A stretch of DNA of 64,000 nucleotides. Origin: Eumeta japonica. Taxonomy: Eukaryota; Arthropoda; Insecta; Lepidoptera; Psychidae. The stretch is from NCBI GenBank assembly GCA_005406025.1, contig BGZK01001210.1, positions 62,001-126,000 of the forward strand, in the 5' to 3' direction. This document shows, piece after piece, positions 22,993 through 34,424 of the stretch. Numbering within the stretch: position 1 is the stretch's first letter; each line of letters starts with the position of its first letter. The notes under the pieces were generated by a model. It saw only the letters and a program-made list of their open reading frames with translations, was not told the DNA's origin and made no database searches. A program made the translations under genes and the position numbers.

Positions 22993-24335
22993 ATAAAAAA
23001 TATTTGGACAAACTTAAAAGTTACCGTATTTCACAAGGTACCAAGATTCATTGTCGGTGATATATTCATAATTTGATGAGAAACAATGAGAAAATTTGTG
23101 ATTTCAACGCCTGCACGTTCAGTAGAAACGTCTGAACTCACATAACAACTGTGTGGCTATAACTTTCATTTATCTTTATTAGTGTTAAAACATACATATT
23201 TTTTTTAAAGAAAATCTAGCAATATTGAAATTTTTCAAGCAATTTCAAAGGTGTAACATTTGATTCGTCCATTAGTTAACTCATGCGCAGGTAATAAGTT
23301 TGTTTCTTCTTTCAGAGAAAAACATTAACTCCCCTCTCCCCTTAGGCCATCCATTCCACTTTTTAAAACCAAACCGTGTCTTACCTTTTAATGTATCGAA
23401 GTTCTTCCTTTCGCTTTTCGCTTCGTTCGTTGCTTTTCGTTCTGTAAAGAAAAAAGTTTTAATGAGATGAAACAGAACAAATGGAACATGGCGAAGTTGC
23501 GTTTTAATGCAATATTTATGAGTTAATATCGATGTTGCAATATAATATTGTTGTGTAAACAGAGTATTGTCACCTTGAATACTATTTTATACATCATATT
23601 TGTTTTATTCTTGAATAATATATTAAAATTTGAATAATTATTTATTGGAAAGCGAGTTTAAATAATTTTATAAAATAAATTCTATACAATAATTAACGTT
23701 TTAAAAATACATGACTAATTATATAATAATAATATTGATACATTAATGCCGCCATTTTAGTTGTTGTTAATTATATTTGAGTCAATTCAGGTCTGTCATT
23801 TAGTATTCATAATGATATGTTGATTGAGAAATATAGTTTGAAATAAACAAATGATTGTTAATAAATTGCGATTTTTGTATAGCTAAATGGCTAATAGATT
23901 TATTTTTTAATAATTTCAAATTACTGTTTCATATTTTGTGATTGTTTTCTGTCCACGTCCGATATTATCTATTTAAATAGCATTGACAAAAATAAACAAA
24001 TGTCTTCATTATTTAAATCGTGTGAGCTTTTTTCAACGCTTTTTAAATGTCTAAGCTGCGTAATGTATGCTACATAACTTACTGTTCAAAAAAGACAAGA
24101 AATAGTCATTTTGATGTATTTCTAAAACGATATGGTTTTTGCCCGATTAATAACAAAAGTGACTTTCAATCGATCATCATCGCAGGGAGTAAGCATTACG
24201 ATCATCAAAAACATATCATCATATCGTTTCGAAGCCCAACTTGTATTTCGGCATCTGAAAACATAACACATACCAACCTAAACAACCTCATTTCCCTTTT
24301 CCGTACTATGTACTTCGATAACTTATAGTCCAACC
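22993..24335. other. AT-rich stretch, no feature seen
   Basis: Nothing supported. A pyrimidine-rich run lies near 23325-23345. Confidence 0.45.
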
Positions 24336-24339
24336 GAAG

Positions 24340-24640
24340 ACCCTCGTTTCCGACAGGCCGCGTGGCTTAACCGGCAGATGTTTCGCGAACATGACCGCGA
24401 CTGGTATCCAGCCCCACGCGTGCTGTCGCAGCTCCCGCACCCGCTCCCTCGGCCCCATGTAAGTCTCGAGAGACGGGTCGATGCGCCACGACAGCGAGCC
24501 CGATGTCGTGGACGTCATGTCGCTAATAACGCATTGATTTTTATCAAACACTCGGGTGGGCGACGGCGCCGGGCGGTCCGGCGGTTTGCCACAACGCACT
24601 TGTCGTGTATGGATTTATCACGTCAATTAATTTAATCGTA
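24340..24640. other. GC-rich island, coding status uncertain
   Basis: A 260-bp GC-rich block has long open frames on both strands: plus about 85 codons, minus about 97 codons ending in WIPVAVMFAKHLPVKPRGLS. It differs from the other islands in lacking homeodomain-like words and in its even, codon-like texture. See the candidate exon inside it. Confidence 0.35.
24357..24458 (+). other. Candidate internal exon, 102 bp
   Basis: The block is preceded by a pyrimidine-containing acceptor (CCTCGTTTCCGACAG, AG at 24355-24356) and followed by an ideal donor (CCCCAT then GTAAGT at 24459). The length is 34 codons exactly. In phase 0 it encodes AAWLNRQMFREHDRDWYPAP followed by a proline/leucine/arginine stretch. 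A second phase (PRGLTGRCFANMTATG) is also open, as is the minus strand. I recognise no protein family, so this is only a splice-signal-based candidate. Confidence 0.3.
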
Positions 24641-25505
24641 CGTGATACACACATGTATGTTTATGTGTATATATATTTATGTGTGTTATTTTGCTGTCGA
24701 TATAAAACTACACGATAAATGTTTTTTTTTCTGATTTAACTTAATTTACTTGCATTTGAAAATCATCGTGGCGTTTATACATATAATTTTTCTTAAAAAA
24801 AAAAAAATATATTTTTGCGTTTGATATAAAAGTAGCGTTCGATTATATTAACATTATGATGCATCAAAACAGTCTTTTAGAGTCAGTTAATGTTGTAAGT
24901 AATGTCAATTGATAGTAATAAAATCTGAAAAATTACATGACAATTTTTACGTACTGAACAATTTAAAAAGATTAATAAAAATAATCACATTACTTACATA
25001 AGAAATAAAGTAATGCGACTATTTTTTTTTTGTAGTTTTCAGCAATGAATATGATTCTGAACTATCCATACATAAAGTGCGCTTCTGCTTTCAAATTTCG
25101 TGTAACCATTATTTATGATTTACCTACTATGTATCCTCAATAAATTAATAAGACTTTTATGAAGAAGAAGTGAAAATGGATAAACGTTAAAGTAAAGAAT
25201 TTAAGTAGCGGATTTCTTAAAATTATAAAACACCTGACAAATAACCATTTAAATCTTTACGTTAATAGCTCTATCTTTATTATTTTTATTGGCACTATAT
25301 AATAGCGTAAATTTCGTGGATGATCCAAAAAAAGTGAATATATATTTTAATGAATTTTAAAAGCGCGCCTGCTCCGTATGTTGACTGAATAATTTAAAAA
25401 TTATATTAATGCACAACAATTACAAAACTATCTAAATATTTGAATATTAGCGAAATTTGTTTTATGTATGTTTTAATAATATAGAATAGATATCTATATT
25501 TATCT
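24641..25505. other. AT-rich stretch, no feature seen
   Basis: Nothing supported. Confidence 0.45.
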
Positions 25506-25508
25506 AAC

Positions 25509-25569
25509 AGTCTAAGATCCGGCATTAGAAAAATGTAGGGTACATTTTTCCAATGCCTTATCTTAGACT
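25509..25569. ncRNA. Candidate small-RNA hairpin (61 nt)
   Basis: The arms 25509-25537 and 25541-25569 pair at 26 of 29 positions, with one single mismatch and one 2-nt internal mismatch (CC against TT) around a 3-nt loop. Arm length and bulges resemble a pre-miRNA, although the loop is unusually short. I do not recognise the arm sequence as a known insect miRNA. A MITE remnant or inverted duplication is an alternative. Confidence 0.3.
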
Positions 25570-25597
25570 ACAAGAGTTAATAAAACGTTGTGTAATA

Positions 25598-25925
25598 CTA
25601 CTTAATGTTTTTCGAAGTCACAAGTGTATTGTGGCAAGGCGCATTCGGGCACGTGTCACAACAGACGCATAATTCATGAGCCCTGGGCGGGACTTTGTCT
25701 TCGCTAATCGAGAGGTGTAGCGAGCGGGGTCTCTCACAGCCAGTATTTTGTAACGAGCTGTAACAGCGACTCATACAATTTCGAGCCATTGTGTCATTAT
25801 AATGCAAAACTGGTCGACGAGCGTCGATCGCTGACGAATGCTCTCCTGAACTACATTTCGGTTGCACGAAAGGTCGCAGGAAGGCGGGCCCCTCGTAACA
25901 GATAAACGGTTTCAAGGTCGAATAT
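25598..25925. other. GC-rich island, candidate regulatory element
   Basis: CpG-rich block with a 105-codon minus-strand frame of unrecognised, cysteine-containing sequence. There are no splice signals that I trust. It has the same character as the neighbouring islands. Confidence 0.35.
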
Positions 25926-26734
25926 TGCTTACTATTTTAAGGGAGAAAGTTTCGCTGGACGGAAATGCAAGTAAGTATTCTAATAAAGATATCAAGTAAT
26001 ACAACGTTGTGCTTTTAATGCACATTTTCGCGAACCATGAAGGACGTTGTATTAAAATATTATTTCATTAGGTTGTTATGTGTAAATTGTGCGAAGAAAT
26101 ATACAAGATTTCATATATATTATTGATTTATGTCTATTGTTTTATGATTTTTAAATATAAAGGTATCTAAAAAGAAACATCTTTAGGTATTATTTTTCTA
26201 AAATTTTAATATACATTTCTTATTCGTCTATTGTTTAAGAAATAACTTTTTATAATTAAAAAAAATCGTTTGCAATCTTATGAAGTACCATGTAATGTGT
26301 CATTTACTGCACTTGTGCGAGGCTGCTGGTGTGCAATAATAATGCACCATACATGGAGTAACAGTAAAGGAAAAACTGGCCAAACGTGAGCCGAAATAGC
26401 GTGGATAAGGTTTCATTCTGTTATATAAATCATCGCATTAGTCTTTGTTGAAATTAAATAATAATTTGAGGTCTTTTGAGTATTTCTTTCTAAAATTTAA
26501 GGCTCAGTAGTTATAAATACAAAAATTATATTTTGAAGTTATAAAAAATATTTGTTTTTTTTATAACAAATTTTTATTTGATTTGTTACACGACACACTC
26601 GACCCGAGTTGTTTTTAATAAAAAAATCAACCTTGAAAATCCGAATTTGTTTATTTACGATATATCAATGAAATCAAAGTCGCTTGACTTCTTAAATTTA
26701 CGGAATTGAAACTATTTTTGACTAGTAGATTCAG
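25926..26734. other. AT-rich stretch, no feature seen
   Basis: Nothing supported. Confidence 0.4.
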
Positions 26735-26823
26735 AGAAAATAGGTTGTGACAGACGGATAGACAGACAGATGTACACGAGAAATATCCTATAAGGGTTCC
26801 GTTTTTTCATCGGATCCCTAAAA
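26735..26823 (-). repeat. Lepidopteran TTTTAGGGTTCCG repeat, 5' end fragment
   Basis: The minus strand reads TTTTAGGGATCCGATG, AAAAAACGGAACCCTTATAG and then a CTGTCTGTCTATCCGTCTGTC tract. This is the recognisable start of a dispersed repeat very common in moths and butterflies (from memory). A longer copy is on the plus strand at 61632-62366. Confidence 0.65.
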
Positions 26824-27039
26824 ATGCGGGAAAAGATGAAAAGGATAAATAATGAAAAGGGTTTTTCATATCCGCTACAATATATTCTGCAGCAGACAGA
26901 AGAAAGGGAAAGTGTTAAATCGAAAACGGGAACCGGAAATTTCAGATCAAAAAGAGTCCGGGGTCCCGCGCCACCACTGAGGAAATCCACGAAACACACA
27001 CAACAAATGTTTCACGAAAGAGAATTATGGAAATAATAT

Positions 27040-27230
27040 TTACTATCCTCTAGCGGCTGCCAACGGCTTTGTACTCGTGGACATTCTCACTATTCGAATA
27101 ATACTATTCACTATCGCGAATGCAATCGGCAAGAAGATATTCATTCTGTTGTCGGTCTCGATTACGAACTCGTTCTTGGCTCGTTTCGGGCATGATTTCG
27201 TCCTATGCGTGTCTACAATATGGAAACTTT
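27040..27230. other. Mixed-composition block, possible regulatory element
   Basis: CTATTCGAATAATACTATTC and flanking CpG-containing sequence form a block distinct from the AT background. The 70-codon frame is unrecognised. Confidence 0.25.
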
Positions 27231-27990
27231 TTTTAATATGCCATATTTTTTTCTGCCTTTTCGTCCTTGAAGAGAAAATGGTGTGGTAGTGATGAATTGA
27301 ATTAATAAGTTGAATTGAATAAAGCCTATGATTAAATTATTAGAATAGTTTATAAAAAAAGGTGACAGTTTGTCTGGTTGTCAAGAAGTATTTTAATAAT
27401 TTCTATTGAAAAATCGAGATAAAGTAATTAGCACAGGACCATTTCAATTAGATTAGTTAGCGCGTATGGTGCTTTAGTATAAGGCACGTTTTGTGGTGAT
27501 CAGTTCTGTACATAAATATTATGATATTTATCTGTGTATTTAAATATCGTAAAACCTACTGTTATTGTTAATTTAAATATCATCGGGATAATGTTAATAA
27601 TTTTGATTTCAAATTAATTTAACGATTTTTTAGTCATTTTGAATAGCTCGTAGCTTATTTTAAGTTACTTAAGCGGACACCGTCTGTTCAAGGATATTGA
27701 TCGTTTAATTTCCCGAACAAAAATGCAAAACACTACAATGAATTATGGTATGATATTTTTGAAGTATATGTATTGTGTTACGTTCAAAATACATACGATT
27801 ATGGTGTGTCTAATTTTTTAGTCACTCATGCTATCTCATAAATAAGTATGTAGCTTTCGTACCAAGTTCAGTCGCAAAAGCGAATGGCCTTATAATAATG
27901 CTTTTGCTGAAAAGTTCAAGCCTGATCGGTAAGCTGACCTATCGGCCCCCGGGAGCCAAAGGCAAACTCAAGTAGGTAAATTATACAAAG
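27231..27990. other. AT-rich stretch, no clear feature
   Basis: A GC patch at about 27920-27965 (GACCTATCGGCCCCCGGGAG) lies just outside the repeat at 27.99 kb and could be part of an older insertion. Confidence 0.35.
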
Positions 27991-27991
27991 A

Positions 27992-28462
27992 TAAAAAAAA
28001 AATTGGTTGCCTGTAAAGTCGGTATACGGGCGAAAGTTTTACGTGACAACGACTTTGAATGGTAAAATCATTTTAATGTGAATATTCATTCGTATAGTAG
28101 GAAGAAGGATGAAATAATAGTAACAATTTAAAACATTTATTTATACAAAATTATATTTAAAACATTAATTTATACAAAGAATCTCGCACTGAATTTCATA
28201 TTAACAAAATTTTATTTTTACCTTTACACATACATACGTATTTATACAAATATACATACAATAACTTGCAATACATTTGCAAGCTATGCACTAATTCTCT
28301 AGTGCTGCGCGCGCAGACCGATCATAGTTGAGTGGGAGAGACGCAAGGCATTCGGCGGGCCTCTCTCTCGTTCGGTGACTCATCGTAACGTTACCGAGCG
28401 TTACACTTTTTCATAAGTGACTCCCAGCCGCAACCTAATTTAAGACGTTGTCACGTCAAAAA
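27992..28462 (-). mobile_element. Non-autonomous DNA element (ACGTGACAACG inverted ends), copy B
   Basis: Reverse complement of copy A at 10410-10890. Identity runs from the A-tract plus TTGGTTGCCTGTAAAGTC at the left to GACGTTGTCACGTCAAAAA at the right. Differences are mostly 1- to 2-bp indels (for example in the CTCTCTC and GCGCGC tracts) and one A/T substitution in GTAACGT(A/T)ACG. The two copies form an inverted pair about 17.1 kb apart. No coding capacity. Confidence 0.8.
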
Positions 28463-28539
28463 GGAAAAAAAAACATTATGGACCGAAAACCGACCACGTG
28501 AAAAGGCTTTGAAGGTAGTTTCCTATGTTTGAACACTCG

Positions 28540-29085
28540 TACCCTGTTTAGCCTTTGCATGAAACATACGCAAGTTTCATGTTTAATAGTCGTTTGCGAT
28601 CGGGCCACTTCGTGTTGACATTCATATTATTACGTTTCACGCCCGTGCACGAGCGGAGTCGTCGATTTCGTCGATTCGTCGTCAATAACACCTTAAAACT
28701 GACGCCACCGGTCGCTTAGCGTTAAAATTCGCTTAGCGCTTAGAGACGTCTCGCGACCGGATGGCTTACAACACAAGTCGGCGTCTTCGGGCGGCCCGCG
28801 AGTCCCGGACTGACGGGGCGACTGTTCGTTACGTCGGCGGAATATCCTCCTCGATATTGCACCGCGAGCGTTAATCAGTCAGTTGATGGCCTTTTGTGAC
28901 GCACGCCGCGATATTTAATTAAGGTGTTCCGCGGCGTTATTGGGTCCCGACGCGGGAAATTGTAAATGTTGCCGTTTCGTATTACATTCGGAGCGATGCC
29001 GTTTACGATTGACGTAAACAGGCACGCTTTATGGAGTACCCCTGTGGATGCTTAATTTTGACGATTGGCTTGGTACGAATTTCCA
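28540..29085. other. GC-rich island, strong candidate conserved enhancer
   Basis: About 540 bp, CpG-rich, without an open frame. It contains an internal near-repeat (GCTTAGCGTTAAAATTCGCTTAGCGCTTAG), GATATTTAATTAAGGTGTTCC at about 28909-28929, and GCGTTATTGGGTCC. Two inverted forkhead-like sites, GTTTAC and GTAAAC, are separated by 7 bp at 29001-29019, followed by GCTTTATGG (AbdB/Caudal-like). This motif cluster is the best regulatory candidate in the window. Inference only. Confidence 0.5.
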
Positions 29086-29365
29086 CGATTTCGGTTAAGT
29101 GAAAATCTCCATAGCTTAACTGAACTTAAATAATACAATTATGTAATAAGTCCGCTTTTAATAAAATTTGTAGATCGATAATTTAATACAAAATAAATAA
29201 AAAATTGTAAATTGTACTTGTTTTCGTAGCTATGTAATAAATTATTCTATTTTTCAATTAGAAATTTTGTTGCTTTGACTTTTGGTTTTAGACTATCAGC
29301 ACTAATTAGAAGTGTTCTCAATGAAATCAGATTCAAATGTATAAAAATGTTTAGGATTGGATCTT
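29086..29365. other. AT-rich stretch, no feature seen
   Basis: Nothing supported. Confidence 0.4.
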
Positions 29366-29367
29366 GC

Positions 29368-29500
29368 AGCTTGTCAAATCAAAATCAAATAAAATCAAAA
29401 ATATCTTTATTTCGTAGGTAATGAAATTACCCTTGAAATACGTCATTAATAAATTCATTTCGACATTACCTACGTCAGAACAAAACAGGAGGGGTGAGAT
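29368..29500 (-). mobile_element. Probable 3' tail of a CR1/Jockey-like LINE
   Basis: The minus strand ends in AAATAAAGATATTTTTGATT, then TTATTTGATTTTGATTTGAC, a short TTTGATTT repeat of the kind that ends lepidopteran CR1-like LINEs. Upstream it carries GTAGGTAATG words, with CGTAGGTAATG and CATTACCTACG forming an inverted pair at about 29415-29475. No protein remnant. Confidence 0.45.
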
Positions 29501-30415
29501 AGGTATGTTTGTCTGTTAAGGGTTTTTTGTGCTTAGCAATTATTGCTATTGATTTGGAATAAGAATATTCAATTTACTATAGGACGCAGTCCCACTCAAT
29601 TTTCAGTGTCCATTTTAAAAAACATAAGCGTTTAAATCCAAAAAATCTTTAAATTTTTCTTCTAATATTCTATCCAGCTGTATGGTTTTTGTGTCAATTT
29701 TATTTCACTCTCCAAACGTATATTTTATAGTATTTTTAATAGGATTATTATCGATGTAAAAAAAAACAAAATGTTAATTAGCTAGACTTCAAATCGTTAG
29801 AAACTTGTCAAATTAATCACGACTTGACATAGGACATTATCTAATGTCATGAACCTATAACAAGGAAAGATTTTCAGACATTGTAATTAACATTAAAAGT
29901 AGTTTAAAATCTCGATATTTTTTGTTTTATGTTAATAGTATACTACGTGGGATAGTGAGATACCACTGTGAAGGTCCTATTTAAACGAAGTAAAATATGC
30001 ATGTGTTTTATTATTAGGTGCATATGTTTTCTTTGTTATGTCCTATAATACGCTGTAAAATTATGCTATAATGTGTTATTATCCAATATATGTTACAAAA
30101 AAAAAATTATCGTAACAAACAACGAAATTTCAAACAAAGAAATTCGTTGATTTTGTATTAATTAAACCTGACGGTTTCATCTTGTTTACTTTTAATATTA
30201 TGCTGTACAGAATCACCAATTCCGATTCTTATTTAAAATTTTTTTAGAACAAATTATTTAAATAAAAATTTTAGATAAATTATAGGAGACTTAAATTAAT
30301 ATTATTATATACTACAAGTGTTTCATTCGCGGCTTCGCTCGCGAAGGTCATAAAAATCGAATAGTTTTGCAGAAACTACAATCGCCAGCATCCACTCGTG
30401 TCCTCGTTTTGTATG
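29501..30415. other. AT-rich stretch with a short TTCGCGGCTTCGCTCGCG patch
   Basis: At about 30320-30346, GTTTCATTCGCGGCTTCGCT resembles a motif found in a common lepidopteran repeat. The remainder is featureless. Confidence 0.35.
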
Positions 30416-30417
30416 TG

Positions 30418-30990
30418 CTCGTTTATCGTTCGACGCTGGGATGTTAACTTCGTGGAGAATCATCAGTTTTCGGCCGGTGAGCGGTGCCACTATCGTCTTA
30501 ATTAGCTATCTGGCTCGGCTAACTAACCAATGGCATAGATATTTGAATCCTGCAAGCAACATTAGCGAGTCAGTAACCCTGTTTCTATTACAGCCGTATG
30601 TACGATCGCCTCAAACGGGGGGCAAAACGAAGTAACACCGAATATTTCCGAACGCGCACGACGAACAGCGAAAGGTCCGAGCGCCGCGGCGGCGGGCGGC
30701 GCGCGCGCCCATCGGATTGTTTCGGGCCGGTCTCACCACAGCCGCAACGTAATTGAGTTTCTCACCTCTTGCATTTGTTTCTCTGAACCAGTTTATTAAA
30801 TGTGCCCGTGCGTCGGGCGCGCGTCGTACGCAATCGTGCGTAGCGGCAACGCGCTCTCACGGCGTTTTCTACGTTTAAACTTAGTTTTCATTGGGACGTA
30901 ATCTTTCTGTTTGGTACTAGACGACTTATTCGGCTACTGTCGGTGTAACCAGAGCTATCGCCGGTCACGAGATGATGACCCGATGAACTG
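30418..30990. other. GC-rich island, candidate regulatory element
   Basis: CpG-rich, with an extreme GC core at 30650-30720. It contains TATCGTCTTAATTAGCTATC and CAGTTTATTAAATG. The 64-codon frame is unrecognised. Regulatory role inferred. Confidence 0.4.
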
Positions 30991-33900
30991 TTGAGCCTTA
31001 TAGTGATCCTCTGGTATAGAATGACGTAGCATGATAGCTGTTTTGTTTATTCAACGTCTATATTTTATTGAAGTCTTCACGCCCAAATATATTTATTTGA
31101 AAGGTTATCACAAACGTAAAACATGTTTTAGTATGGCGTATGGTATGTTTCATTTTTGTATATTTCCATATAAACAAATTTTGCTAAAAATGATACATAC
31201 TTATCGAGACATATTAAAATTATAAATGTATGCGGTTTACTGGGTTATGTTGTCGAAGAGCTTTAAATCATTGGAATAAATTATTAAGTTCTTTAAAGAT
31301 CTATCCCACCCAATCTATCTATGACATCAGAATTATAATCAATGAAATCTTTTATTTTCTAGAATTTCATTTACTCGGTTTATCACTATGTACTATTTAG
31401 TATAATAAATGAACATGACGAATAAAAATTTTATCTCAGATGTCGATTACTGTCTTTAAAGTACTTTTTTGTATGCTTCAATCCATAATTATTGGTATTT
31501 TGATATAAAAGGTCAAAGTTTAATAGATGAATAATCTAAAAATAATTTATTAAGTATCATATTATGTCGTTAAATTTGATAACATCAAGTAATAATAGAG
31601 TTTATTAAATGTAAAGAAATTTAAATATGAGGATTTTCAGATGCCCACAGGGAATGGATGTTAAAAAGTATGTTTTTAATTTTAAGTTATTAGAATTAAA
31701 AATTGAAAAAGGTATATTAAATACAGACGATATTAAGTGCCTAATAATGGAATTGGGTAATGCATTATTTGAACAGCTAATAGCGACTCTCAAATTCGCG
31801 CTCATTTCTTATGACTCGATGAGTTCCATTTATTACTCGTAGTGAAGAAATGACGAATTGGTAACGAATATGAGAAGCAGTAGGTGATTAGACTATACAA
31901 TGATTACTATATGAGGAATGTAGATGTGATCACATTATTTTTTCTGATGAGTTTTTTTACGCATTACACACTTTGAGGAAGGTTTGATGAGGAAAATGAA
32001 AGGTATATACCAGAAATTTTCAGTGGTTCCAAGTTAATCTATCGGTATGGGACTAATTCTGTTTCTTCTTGTGATGAGGACTGATGAGGGATGGGCGATG
32101 ATGGCACTTGTAACTTTCAACAACTTGTCTTTATCGTATCAAGTTAAGTCAAGGGTTAAGAAACGTGCCTCGGAGTTAATAACAACTCAAAGAAAAGATA
32201 TATAAAACATAAGGTTTAATTATAAAAATAAATAGTTACAAAAAACACATTACTATTAGTAACGAATTAAAAAGAAATTTCAATTTAAAAGACATAAATA
32301 TTTCTGAGTGCGTCACTAAAACAGACATGTTTATTAGCTTTCACAAAAAAAAAACATGATTATTTTCTGACGAGCAAATATAAAAGTAGAATTTTTTTTT
32401 GTATTTAATTTCTACATTTGCAGAAATCATATAACGTTCAAAAGGCTATTAGAATGCCCACGTCGCTCGGTTCTACATGAGTTAGAAACTTCACTTTGTG
32501 GTTGAAAAAAGCGGGAATTTTTTTGAGACAAAGGTTTTATTAGGTATTCATAAATAACTAAATTATTTTCACATATTTATTGTCAATATAACTTTATTTT
32601 GATAAATGATGTATCTTTACTCATCTTTAAAATAAATATTTCGCAGCTGAAAATCAATTACAATTTCAGATATATCATGTTACAGTACAATAACAATGAA
32701 GGCTAGCGAGTGTGGCCGGTACGCATTTATCATGCGGTAATATCGTATGACATGTACCTATTGTGTTTGAGAAAGCTCATGTAACTAATATGTTAATTAG
32801 AACTATTACAATGTAATTAGTAGAGTTAATTACATTTTGCGCAATGATCGTTGAGCTTTTAATAACATTGTTAAACATATTTAGAAATTTGTATACATAT
32901 GTATTGTTTAACTTTTGATGCCGTAACACCATGAAAAATGTAAACCGCCGCTAATATTTCTTGTTTTGTGTCAAAAGTAACTAGGTTTATAAAGGCGTTT
33001 ATAGTGTAAAGTTTTGGCAAAGTATTATTAAAAAAAAAAGAAGAATATATTGAACTGAGCTTAAAACAAAATTTAATTAGATTTTAGAAACTTCTAGACC
33101 TAATATAAAAGATTGATCTTTTATGGGTTCAAAATTAATTCAAGAGTTGAACGTGAACTTAACTGAAGTTAGCTCAAACATTTCACAAAGAATACCGTCT
33201 ACGCCGCCAGAAGTTTTAGATTACAAATTTTCATTAGTGTACATGTCAAAGAATATCGGTGATAAAGTAAATCCTAGAACACGATTTTTGTTTTTTTTTT
33301 CCTTGTGTATAGAATTCAAAGTGCATCCCACGATGTTCTTTTATTCACGCCTTTTATACATATATCAGTCTTTTTGTATACTTTCAAAAACGGCTAATAT
33401 GTAGTGTTTTAATGAACTTAAATGGTAAAATATAATTTTGTTGACTAACTTATTTTGGCATAAAATGTGAAGATCATAAAAACGAAAAATGGCGTTACTA
33501 TTGGAGTATCTCTTGATCGTGTGCAGATAGTGGTCAGGATGTGTCATTTTATGTGCTACGATCGTAAATTACGAGTTAATATGAAAATTGGAACTATTAA
33601 CACTAAAAAATGAATTAAGTGAAACTTTCGCAAGTAATTTTCACAACACTGAACTGTCAGAAATTATGTAGAAGATCATAGAAGTTTCTTGCAATGTGTC
33701 TTCCACCACGATGGTTAAACTAAAGATCCTGAAATTCTAATTCTGGGGATGCTTAAAAATAGTCTAACGCAAGTTTTCAGATAGTTTTTCAAAGGATCGT
33801 GTATCATTTTGCGTATGAAGATACGGAACAAATACAATAATATTTTTAATTAGATGGAAGAAATGAATTATAAAATGAGCAAATATGATATTTTATTATA

Positions 33901-34245
33901 CAGTTAGTTCCTATATTTGATTATTTTTAGCATCGGCGCCATAGAATACTTACGATTATAGGCTAAACTAAGCTAAAATAATCTAGATCTCGGAACAGGT
34001 ATAATAACTGCAGAGCTATTTCAATATTATAACAGACGTATATGGATGCAGACGCGTTCAGATATATTTCATCGAATTTGAATATAGCTCGTTAAAGAAA
34101 TCAGTACAGCATGAGGGGGATCAATCAAACTCCATAGGATTACGATATAAATAGAATATTCGCTGAAGTCGAAATGGAAAAACATGTTCTCCGAGCGAGG
34201 CCCGACCTCGGCTTTGACATTTAACCAGATTCTACGGACTGATTT
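30991..34245. other. Long AT-rich stretch, essentially featureless
   Basis: About 3.2 kb with no supported gene. A short imperfect hairpin (AATGTAATTA/TAATTACATT) lies at 32810-32836. A 93-codon frame at 33123-33404 and a 71-codon frame at 31627-31842 have protein-like starts but match nothing I know. Confidence 0.45.
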
Positions 34246-34249
34246 ATAT

Positions 34250-34285
34250 GCATTGAACAATATATGTACATTTATTGTTCAATGC
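34250..34285. repeat. Hairpin, 12- to 13-bp stem
   Basis: GCATTGAACAAT pairs with ATTGTTCAATGC across a 12-nt spacer. Confidence 0.75.
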
Positions 34286-34424
34286 TATCTTTTATATACA
34301 TACATATAATCTATTATAATTAGATATATTAAAAATGAAAAACACTAATATTTTAAATTTGTGTAAAACTTGCGAAAAGGCTATATGCATAAACTGGCTA
34401 AAATTGAGTTTTTATGTAATGATA

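Noticed and set aside
31627..31842. 71-codon frame starting MRIFRCPQGMD
   Set aside because: Isolated in AT-rich DNA, with a similar-length frame on the opposite strand and no homology that I know of.
33123..33404. 93-codon frame starting MGSKLIQELNVNLTEVSS
   Set aside because: The first half looks protein-like, but it turns into phenylalanine/leucine-rich sequence from a poly-T tract. No family is recognised and there is no splice support.
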